DNA from: Pseudomonadota bacterium
Lineage (GTDB): Bacteria > Pseudomonadota > Alphaproteobacteria > SMXQ01
Length of the DNA: 37,458 bases
Direction of reading: 5' to 3'
NCBI GenBank assembly: GCA_022545545.1
Contig: JACZQV010000006.1
Location: 1-37,458 of the forward strand
The position numbers were made by a program, and so were the translations under genes. Below the pieces are notes generated by a model. That model was not told where the DNA came from and did not search any database. It saw only the letters and a list, made by a program, of their open reading frames with translations. Positions 30,350 through 37,458 of this stretch are shown piece after piece; position 1 is the stretch's first letter, and each line of letters starts with the position of its first letter.

Positions 30350-31087
30350 GTGAGCGAACCGCCGAAGATCATCGGACACCGCGGGGCGGCGGCACTGGCG
30401 CCGGAAAACACCCTCGGGGGTTTCCGCAAGGCCAAGCAGGCGGGTGCCGGATGGGTCGAGTTCGATGTTCGCATCACCCGCGATTCGCGCCTCGCCGTCA
30501 TCCATGACGCCGATCTGGAGCGGACGACGAACGGCCGAGGCAGTGTCGCCGATTGCGACATGGCGGAACTCGGGGCGCTCGACGCCGGTTCCTGGTTCGA
30601 AGCCGGCGGCGGTTACGCCGGCGAAAGGGTGCCGAGCCTGGAAGAGGCATTGGAGATTCTCGGCGATCTCGGGCTCGGCGCCAATATCGAGGTCAAGCCG
30701 ACGCCGGGCCGGGAACGCGAAGCGGGACGATGCGCCGCCCGTATCGCGGCGCGATCGGGACGACGGGACGCGGGCTTGCCCCTGCTGTCGAGTTTCAGCC
30801 CCGAGGTGCTCGAGGCGGCGCGCGAGGCGTCGGCCGAGCTGCCCCTTGGCCTTTTGCTGTCCCGTCTGGCGCCGGGATGGGAGAGCGCGGCGCGGGCGCT
30901 AGGCTGCTTCAGCCTTCATTGCAATCACAAGGCGCTGAACCGGGCCCGTGCGCGGCAAATCAAGGATGAGGGGCTGGCGCTCCTGGTCTATACGGTGAAC
31001 GAGCCGGCCCGCGCGCGGGAACTCATCTCCTGGGGCGTCGACAGCGTCATCACCGACGTGCCGGACCTGCTTTTGGCCGGTCTTTAA
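30350..31087 (+). CDS. glycerophosphodiester phosphodiesterase family protein
   Basis: IIGHRGAAALAPENTLGGFRKAKQAGAGWVEFDVRITRDSRLAVIHDADLERTTNGRG. GTG start. Confidence 0.93.
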   Translation: MSEPPKIIGHRGAAALAPENTLGGFRKAKQAGAGWVEFDVRITRDSRLAVIHDADLERTTNGRGSVADCDMAELGALDAGSWFEAGGGYAGERVPSLEEALEILGDLGLGANIEVKPTPGREREAGRCAARIAARSGRRDAGLPLLSSFSPEVLEAAREASAELPLGLLLSRLAPGWESAARALGCFSLHCNHKALNRARARQIKDEGLALLVYTVNEPARARELISWGVDSVITDVPDLLLAGL

Positions 31088-31100
31088 GGCCGGTCTTTAG
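31075..31100. repeat. 13-nt tandem duplication spanning the GDPD stop codon
   Basis: GGCCGGTCTTTAA / GGCCGGTCTTTAG. Confidence 0.85.
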
Positions 31101-31130
31101 CCCCAAAAACCCGCAAGGCCGTCGGATGTG

Positions 31131-31161
31131 TCACCCTCCTATGAAAGTAAGAACTAGGGCC
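31131..31161 (+). repeat. copy B of dispersed TCACCCTCCTATGAAAGTAAGNACTAGGGCC element
   Basis: TCACCCTCCTATGAAAGTAAGAACTAGGGCC, intergenic between GDPD and rpoH. Confidence 0.85.
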
Positions 31162-31278
31162 ACAATCTCGTTCACCGGCCCGTCATCCGGCACTCATACC
31201 GGCAACGGCCCCGGGTGCCGGGATTTGATTTGACTTCGGCGAAGGCTATGCCAAATTGCCGGCGAAGGGAGCGGGGGG

Positions 31279-32190
31279 ATGAGCGCTACCAGATCCCAAG
31301 CAACGCCGCCGGACCGGCCCAGCACGTCGTCCGGTTTCCTGCGCCAGGCGTGGCGCCAGCCGATGTTGACGCGCAACGAGGAGGTCGAGCTGGCGCGCCG
31401 CTGCCAAGAAGGCGATGCCGCCGCCGCCGGGCGGCTGATCAACAGCCATTTGCGCTTCGTCATCAAGATCGCCAGGCGTTACCGCCTCTACGGCGTGCCC
31501 ATGGCCGACCTCATTCAAGAGGGCACCGTCGGGCTGATCGAGGCGGTGCGCCGGTTCAATCCGGAGCGGAACGTACGCCTCGCGACCTACGCGATGTGGT
31601 GGATCCGGGCGGCGATCCAGGACCATGTGGTGCGGTCCTGGTCGCTGGTCCGGGTCGGCACCACGGCGGCACAGAAATCCCTGTTCTTCAGCTTGAGGCG
31701 CATGCGCGACGATATCCGCGAAGGCGCCGACGGCTTGGGCGAGGAATCGCTTAGGAATTTGGCCGCCTGGGCCAAACGGTCGAACGTACGGCTCGCCGAT
31801 GCCCTGACGGTGGCGAAGAGGCTGGCGCGCCGGGATCAGTCCCTGCATGTGCCGCTCGGCGGCTCCGACGCCGGCAATCTCGAATGGATCGATAATCTCG
31901 CCGACGACCGGCCGACGCCGGAGGAAGTCCTTTCCGAGACCAATGAGCGGAAGTTCGTCGCTACTTTGCTGACCAGGGCGCTCGCCATCCTGCCCGAACG
32001 TGAACGGTTGATCATCCGCAGGCGTTATCTGTTCGAGGTGGCCTCGACTCTGGAGGCACTGGCCCGCGACTTGGGCATTTCCAAGGAGAGGGTGCGCCAA
32101 CTCGAGGCCCGGGCCCTGGCCAAATTGCGCGAGGTCCTGAGCCCGGCGCTGGGCGAAGCACTTTGTGTTCTCCCCCAACAAACCTCCTGA
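31279..32190 (+). CDS. rpoH: RpoH-type (sigma-32 family) RNA polymerase sigma factor
   Basis: NSHLRFVIKIARRYRLYGVPMADLIQEGTVGLIEAVRRFNPERNVRLATYAMWWIRAAIQDHVVRSWSLVRVGTTAAQKSLFFSLRR; C-terminal sigma-4 DLGISKERVRQLEARALAKLR. Confidence 0.93.
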   Translation: MSATRSQATPPDRPSTSSGFLRQAWRQPMLTRNEEVELARRCQEGDAAAAGRLINSHLRFVIKIARRYRLYGVPMADLIQEGTVGLIEAVRRFNPERNVRLATYAMWWIRAAIQDHVVRSWSLVRVGTTAAQKSLFFSLRRMRDDIREGADGLGEESLRNLAAWAKRSNVRLADALTVAKRLARRDQSLHVPLGGSDAGNLEWIDNLADDRPTPEEVLSETNERKFVATLLTRALAILPERERLIIRRRYLFEVASTLEALARDLGISKERVRQLEARALAKLREVLSPALGEALCVLPQQTS

Positions 32191-32353
32191 CTGATATTTC
32201 CCAGATGACCTCCGAATACGTGGAAATCGTGCCAACGGGGCACCCCGAGGGATAGCTAAATTTTCCTGCGGCCATCCGAAGGTCTGATTTTGGCGGTTTG
32301 ACCGTGTTCGGGAGTCCGTTTGGCTAATTTTCTCGTCATCCAGACGCACCTCT

Positions 32354-32503
32354 CCCGTCGTGGGAAGAATGGTCGCTGTGTGTCGGGCTGTCGCTGCTGT
32401 CCATGTCAAGGATGATCATCTTCGGCGGACGACGGTCGTGCACACTGGCGATCCAATGCCCGGAAAGATCGGCAAGCGAGGCGACCGTTCTTCCCACGAC
32501 GGG
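32354..32503. repeat. 23-bp inverted repeat with 104-nt spacer
   Basis: CCCGTCGTGGGAAGAATGGTCGC (32354-32376) vs reverse complement of 32481-32503 (CCCGTCGTGGGAAGAACGGTCGC), 22/23 identical. Confidence 0.9.
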
Positions 32504-32610
32504 TGTCCGTGAGTACGTCCCCGGCAATCTCGCTCAGTCCGACGGCATCCCCGGTACGGCGACGACCCGGCGTCGGAAGTGACCTTGGAACCGTGGAACT
32601 CAAGCTTCAA
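32377..32610 (-). pseudogene. decayed IS1380-like transposase fragment
   Basis: Collinear pieces in three minus-strand frames: LKLEFHGSKVTSDAGSSPYR, then DAVGLSEIAGDVLTDTRRGKNGR, then ASLADLSGHWIASVHDRRPPKMIILDMDSSDSPTH; the last is a hallmark of IS1380-type transposases as I recall them. Confidence 0.75.
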
Positions 32611-33176
32611 GCGACGGTCAAAATCCAGCCTTAGAACCCCCTCTTTCGATCACCCATCGGGGGAGCCATATCGACACCCCAAATCCGTCTATAACGTAAT
32701 GATTCTTATACCAGAATCCGGGTGCGCCGTGGTCAAATCACAAGGTCATCTGGGCACTGCGGGTTTGAGGAATGTCATCCGAGAAAAACCCGGCAACGGT
32801 TGATCACCTTGCTATACTCACGTTTGCCTGGCTACTTACCCCCACCTAACGTCAGGTTTTGTATGTAGTTTTCAGTTGCGCCCGGGACTCGCCTTTTGCC
32901 TATCCGGTTCATATATAGGTTACTAAAGGAAGAACACCGTGCGCCGGGTGCCCATTGGCCGTGCTCACGTGGCGGCGAGACAAATTCCTTCAAGGCCGTG
33001 GACTTTGTCGGTGAAGCTGTTCGAGCCATTGGTGATTTCCGGGCGGGAAGTTGTGCCCTTCTCGAAGTGGGCCGGGGCCCTGTGTCCGACGGGGAACGTG
33101 CCGGGGCCGCGGCGGCGCGCGAGACCGGCGGCTGTTCCGGGTCGCGTGTCGGACTCCATGCCGGATCGTAAAGATT

Positions 33177-33692
33177 TTGGACAGGAAAAACAGTTACACA
33201 TACGAGGATTTGTTGCAGTGCGCGCATGGGAAGCTGTTCGGCCCGGGCAATGCCCGGTTGCCCCTGCCGCCCATGCTGATGTTTGACCGGATCGTCAAGA
33301 TTACCGAAGACGGGGGACAGTACGGGAAGGGAGAAATTTTGGCGGAACTGGATATCAGGCCGGATTTGTGGTTTTTCGACTGTCATTTTGAGTCCGATCC
33401 GGTGATGCCCGGCTGCCTCGGTCTTGATGCCCTGTGGCAACTGGTGGGTTTCTTCCTGGGCTGGATCGAGGCGCCCGGTCGCGGCCGTGCTTTGAGCGTG
33501 GGCGAGGTGAAGCTCACCGGCGAGGTGCGCCCCACGGCCGGGAACCTCGTCTATCATGTCGATGTCAAGCGCGTGATCAGGCGGCAGTTTACGCTGGCCA
33601 TCGCCGACGGGGTCGTGAAAATGGCCGGCCGCCCGATTTACGAGGTCAAAAACCTGCGGGTGGGGGTGTTCACCGCCACCGGCGATGCGTGA
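33177..33692 (+). CDS. fabA: 3-hydroxydecanoyl-ACP dehydratase/isomerase
   Basis: [41 protein letters not shown]...[31 protein letters not shown]. Only a TTG (33177) fits the conserved N-terminus. Confidence 0.95.
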   Translation: MDRKNSYTYEDLLQCAHGKLFGPGNARLPLPPMLMFDRIVKITEDGGQYGKGEILAELDIRPDLWFFDCHFESDPVMPGCLGLDALWQLVGFFLGWIEAPGRGRALSVGEVKLTGEVRPTAGNLVYHVDVKRVIRRQFTLAIADGVVKMAGRPIYEVKNLRVGVFTATGDA

Positions 33693-34932
33693 AGAGGCGC
33701 CCGTGAGACGAGCCGTCGTTACCGGTCTGGGGATCGTCTCCAGCATCGGGAACAACAAGGACGAAGTGCTGGACTCCCTGCGTGAAGGGCGGTCCGGGAT
33801 TACGTTCTGCGAGGTTTACCGAGACCTTGGGTTCCGCAGCCACGTCCACGGTTCCCTGAAGGTCACCCTGGAGGATGTCCTGGATCGCAAGGTGCGGCGC
33901 TTCATGGGGGATGGCGCGGCCTATAACTACCTGGCGATGGAACAGGCGATTGCCGATGCCGGGCTCACGCAGGACGAGGTGTCGAACGAGCGTACCGGGT
34001 TGATCATGGGGTCCGGCGGGCCGTCGACGAAGAATCTTGTGCTCGCCGCCGATACCGTGCGCGAGAAGGGCGCGCGGAAGGTGGGGCCGTTCATGGTGCC
34101 GCGCACGATGTCGAGCACCAACTCGGCCACCCTGGCCACCCCCTTCAAGATCAAGGGGGTGAATTACTCCGTAAGCTCCGCCTGCGCGACCAGCGCGCAT
34201 TGTATTGGCAACGCCGCCGAATTGATTCAACTGGGCAAGCAGGACATCGTCTTTGCCGGGGGCGGTGAAGAGCTGCACTGGAGCATGACGATCTTGTTCG
34301 ATGCCATGCCGGCGCTGTCCTCGAACTTCAACGACACCCCGGAACAGGCGTCCCGCGCCTATGACGTCAAGCGCGACGGCTTCGTCATTGCGGGCGGTGG
34401 CGGCGTTGTGGTGCTGGAGGAGCTCGAGCATGCCAAGGCGCGCGGCGCCAAGATCTATGCCGAGCTTGCCGGCTACGGCGCGACCTCCGACGGCTACGAC
34501 ATGGTGCAGCCGTCCGGCGACGGCGCGGTGCGGTGCATGCGGATGGCGATGGCAGGTGTCGAGGAGCCGGTCGACTACATCAACGCCCACGGCACCAGCA
34601 CGCCGGTGGGCGACGTGCGGGAACTCGAAGCGATGCGGGACGTGTTTCGCGACCGCGACTACATTCCTTTCTTCAGTTCGACCAAATCGCTCACCGGACA
34701 TTCCCTCGGGGCCGCCGGCGTCCACGAGGCCATTTATTGCCTGTTGATGATGGAGAACGATTTCATTTGCGCCTCGGCAAACGTCGAAGAGCTGGACCCC
34801 GAGGCCGACGGCATGCCGATCGTGGTCGAGCGTCGCGACGGCGTTTCGCTGAATTGCGTCCTTTCCAACAGCTTTGGGTTTGGCGGCACGAACGCCACTT
34901 TGCTGTTCAGGCGGCTCGAAAACAGCGGCTAA
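33685..34932 (+). CDS. fabB: 3-oxoacyl-ACP synthase I
   Basis: [32 protein letters not shown]...[23 protein letters not shown] (KAS active-site Cys). Confidence 0.95.
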   Translation: MREEAPVRRAVVTGLGIVSSIGNNKDEVLDSLREGRSGITFCEVYRDLGFRSHVHGSLKVTLEDVLDRKVRRFMGDGAAYNYLAMEQAIADAGLTQDEVSNERTGLIMGSGGPSTKNLVLAADTVREKGARKVGPFMVPRTMSSTNSATLATPFKIKGVNYSVSSACATSAHCIGNAAELIQLGKQDIVFAGGGEELHWSMTILFDAMPALSSNFNDTPEQASRAYDVKRDGFVIAGGGGVVVLEELEHAKARGAKIYAELAGYGATSDGYDMVQPSGDGAVRCMRMAMAGVEEPVDYINAHGTSTPVGDVRELEAMRDVFRDRDYIPFFSSTKSLTGHSLGAAGVHEAIYCLLMMENDFICASANVEELDPEADGMPIVVERRDGVSLNCVLSNSFGFGGTNATLLFRRLENSG

Positions 34933-35007
34933 GTCCGCCCTTTTCCTCCCGACGGAACTTGGGTAAGGTTGACGGGATCACACCCGTTACTTTCCAATGA
35001 CGTCCGG

Positions 35008-35811
35008 ATGGCCGATACGAATGCACTGATGGCCGGCAAAAAAGGCCTCATCATGGGGGTTGCCAACGACCATTCCATCGCGTGGGGGATCGCCAAGACC
35101 TTGGGCCGGCACGGCGCCGAATTGGCCTTCACCTATCAGGGGCAGGTCTTCGGCAAGCGCGTGAAGCCGCTTGCCGAATCTCTCGGCGCCACCATCGTGC
35201 TCCCCTGCGACGTCGAGGATGAAGCGAGCATCGCCATCGTCTTCGCCGCCTTGGATGAAGAATGGGGCGATCTGGATTTTGTCGTTCACGCAATCGCCTA
35301 TTCCGACAAAGAGGAACTCTCGGGCCGATACGTCGATACGACGCGGAAGAACTTCGTCCGGACCCTGGATGTCTCGTGCTTTTCCTTTACCGCCGTCGCC
35401 AAACGCGCGGCCGCGCTGATGAATGGCGGCGGCAGTCTTCTTACACTTACCTTTTCCGGCGCCCAGCGTGTGATGCCGCATTACAACGTCATGGGCGTCG
35501 CCAAGGCGGCGCTCGAGACGAGCGTGCGCTACCTCGCCGTCGACCTCGGTCCCGACAACATCCGTGTCAACGCGATTTCGGCGGGGCCGATGAGGACGCT
35601 TGCCGGACACGCGATCGGTGACGCCTTCGACATCCTAAATTGGAGCCGGCTGCACTCGCCGTTGAAACGCGGCGTCCGCCTCGATGAGTTGGGAGGCACG
35701 GCCCTGTACCTGCTGAGCGACCTGTCGAGCGGCGTCACCGGCGAGATCCACCATGTGGATTGCGGCTACAATATCGTGGGCGTGCCTGCACCGACGCGCC
35801 CATGCTCGTAA
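35008..35811 (+). CDS. fabI: enoyl-ACP reductase (NADH)
   Basis: GKKGLIMGVANDHSIAWGIAKTLGRHGAELAFTYQG...VMPHYNVMGVAKAALETSVRYLAVDLG. Confidence 0.96.
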   Translation: MADTNALMAGKKGLIMGVANDHSIAWGIAKTLGRHGAELAFTYQGQVFGKRVKPLAESLGATIVLPCDVEDEASIAIVFAALDEEWGDLDFVVHAIAYSDKEELSGRYVDTTRKNFVRTLDVSCFSFTAVAKRAAALMNGGGSLLTLTFSGAQRVMPHYNVMGVAKAALETSVRYLAVDLGPDNIRVNAISAGPMRTLAGHAIGDAFDILNWSRLHSPLKRGVRLDELGGTALYLLSDLSSGVTGEIHHVDCGYNIVGVPAPTRPCS

Positions 35812-36016
35812 TCCAGCCCCGTCGCATCTTCGCAAATGTCGCGCATGCCCCGGGCTTGTCGGAGGCAGGCCGTAATGGGCGGGGCCTCCGGGCCACGCTA
35901 TTTTAACTTGTTCCAAAAATGCGGCCAGTTTATTGTTCATAAGCACTTTATTTTTTGGCGAAGCGGCCCCATATACGCGATATGTCCTTGATTTGTGATA
36001 TGCTTTTGCACCTGAT

Positions 36017-36442
36017 ATGTCCATGAACCGTCCATACAGCCAGGTGATCGACCGTCTGAAACAGGCGGGGCTGCGCCCCACGCGCCAGCGCATGGCGCTG
36101 GCGAAACTGTTGTTCGACGCCGGGGACCACCACTTCTCGGCCGAACAGCTTCACAGCCAAGCGTCGGGGGCGGGCATCCGCGTCTCTCTCGCCACTGTCT
36201 ACAACACCGTGCACCAGTTCACGAAAGCCGGGATTCTGCGCGAGATCATCGTCTCCCCGGGCCGGTCCTATTTCGACACCAACACCTCCGACCACCATCA
36301 CTTCTTCTTCGAGGACTCCCACCGGCTTTTGGACATCGACGCCAAGGACATGGCCATCACCAAGCTTCCCGAACTGCCCGAGGGCACCTCGCTCGAACGC
36401 GTCGACGTCGTCATCCGGATCTCGAATATCTCAAAATCTTGA
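36017..36442 (+). CDS. irr: Fur-family regulator, Irr-like (paralog 1)
   Basis: LKQAGLRPTRQRMALAKLLFDAGDHHFSAEQLHSQA...VSLATVYNTVHQFTKAGILREI...YFDTNTSDHHHFFFEDSHRLLDID, Irr-type HHH motif. Confidence 0.9.
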   Translation: MSMNRPYSQVIDRLKQAGLRPTRQRMALAKLLFDAGDHHFSAEQLHSQASGAGIRVSLATVYNTVHQFTKAGILREIIVSPGRSYFDTNTSDHHHFFFEDSHRLLDIDAKDMAITKLPELPEGTSLERVDVVIRISNISKS

Positions 36443-36727
36443 AGTAGTTTCGGCCCTATAAAATGGTGATCGGGGGGGTGTCGCTTGCGTGATGTTCCGC
36501 TCACGTCGCAAAGCCTCGACCCCCTGACATTCGGGGAGGAGAGTGTAAGGGGGGCAGGCCACCGCATCAGACCAGGACTGGATTCGTCGTCAACCGGCCA
36601 TTGTGCTACCGTCGTCGGTAACCGGAAGAAGTCAAATGGCAAATCTTGGTTAAAATCGGTCCAAAGAATCCGATACGAGTCAGATTTTCCTCTTTATTTT
36701 TTGTCTGCGTCCGCCCACATTGGTAGT

Positions 36728-37158
36728 ATGACGGTGAGGCGGCCCTATGCCGCCGCGCTTGAATGGTTGCGCGCCGCGGGGCTGCGGTCGACGCGCCAGC
36801 GCCTGGCGCTAACGCGGCTCCTGTTCGCCGGCACCGACCGGCACGTCACCGTCAATGCCCTGCACAAGGAGGCGCGGGCGAACAATGTTCGGGTGACGCT
36901 CGCAACGGTCTACAACACCCTGAACCAGTTCACCGAGGCAGGGCTTTTGCGCGAAGTGGTCGTCGACGCATCGTGCACGTACTTCGACACGAATGCCAGC
37001 CACCACCATCATTTCTTTTGCGAAGAGGATCGGTATTTAGTAGACATTCCTGGCGAGGAGCTAAAGGTGGCGAAGCATCCCCATCCGCCCCCGGAACGAC
37101 GGTCACGGAGGTAGACATCGTGATTCGCGTCCGGAAGAACCCGGGGCTGGAGGGCTAA
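36728..37158 (+). pseudogene. Fur-family regulator, Irr/PerR-like (paralog 2), apparently frameshifted near the C-terminus
   Basis: Frame 1 36728-37114: LRAAGLRSTRQRLALTRLLFAGTDRHVTVNALHKEA...YFDTNASHHHHFFCEEDRYLVDIPGEELKVAKHPHPPPERRSRR*. The conserved ending [21 protein letters not shown] is in the -1 frame to 37158. Confidence 0.75.
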
Positions 37159-37225
37159 TCGAATTGCGCGATTTGACATGTCGGCTAAACAGAGTGGAAA
37201 AATTCAGAACACGATCGGAGAGAAT

Positions 37226-37458
37226 ATGAACAGCGAAAGCAAGTGCCCGGTGATGGGCACCGCTCACCAAGCCGTTGGCGGCACGGCGAACCAACACTGG
37301 TGGCCGAACCAGTTGAACCTGCAGATCCTCCGCCAGAACCACCCCCAGGCCGATCCCAACGGCGAGGAGTTCGACTACGCCGAGGAGTTCAAGAGCCTCG
37401 ACTTCGAAGCCCTGGCGAAGGACGTCGATGCGCTGATGACCCAGTCGCAGGACTGGTG
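37226..37458 (+). CDS. katG: catalase-peroxidase, N-terminal part (runs off window)
   Basis: [77 protein letters not shown], KatG N-terminus; open at the window end. Confidence 0.93.
   Translation, partial: MNSESKCPVMGTAHQAVGGTANQHWWPNQLNLQILRQNHPQADPNGEEFDYAEEFKSLDFEALAKDVDALMTQSQDW

Noticed and set aside
32191-32720. Complete insertion sequence with terminal inverted repeats and target duplication
   Set aside because: No matching outer termini found by eye and the transposase lacks its C-terminus; only a remnant is supported.
1-37458. CRISPR arrays, toxin-antitoxin pairs, prophage or defence genes
   Set aside because: No direct-repeat/spacer pattern and no such protein families were recognised among the supported ORFs.

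Overview
The window is a GC-rich alphaproteobacterial chromosome segment, Rhodospirillales-like by gene order (inference). It is mostly conserved housekeeping operons: trpS; a TSUP permease / TIGR02186-like / UspA trio; a small cell-wall enzyme group (Bax-like glucosaminidase, polysaccharide deacetylase, D-Ala-D-Ala dipeptidase); tsaB; tusA-like; mucR; fur/mur; olsB-olsA; miaB-phoH-ybeY-corC-lnt; an XRE regulator; metK; trmB; rimP-nusA-ylxR-infB-rbfA-truB-rpsO-pnp; a GDPD; an RpoH-type sigma factor; fabA-fabB-fabI; two Irr/Fur paralogs; and the start of katG. I see no CRISPR array, rRNA operon, intact tRNA or complete mobile element. The items most worth a second look are: (1) a ~27-40 nt dispersed element present three times; (2) a potentially multi-branched leader with alternative pairings upstream of metK; (3) a strong promoter plus alternative-hairpin leader upstream of rimP-nusA; (4) a second irr gene whose conserved C-terminus lies in the -1 frame after a C5 run; (5) perfectly 63-nt-periodic repeats in the N-terminus of the Bax-like protein; and (6) a decayed IS1380-like transposase containing a 23-bp inverted repeat. 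All structures were found by eye and were not computed.
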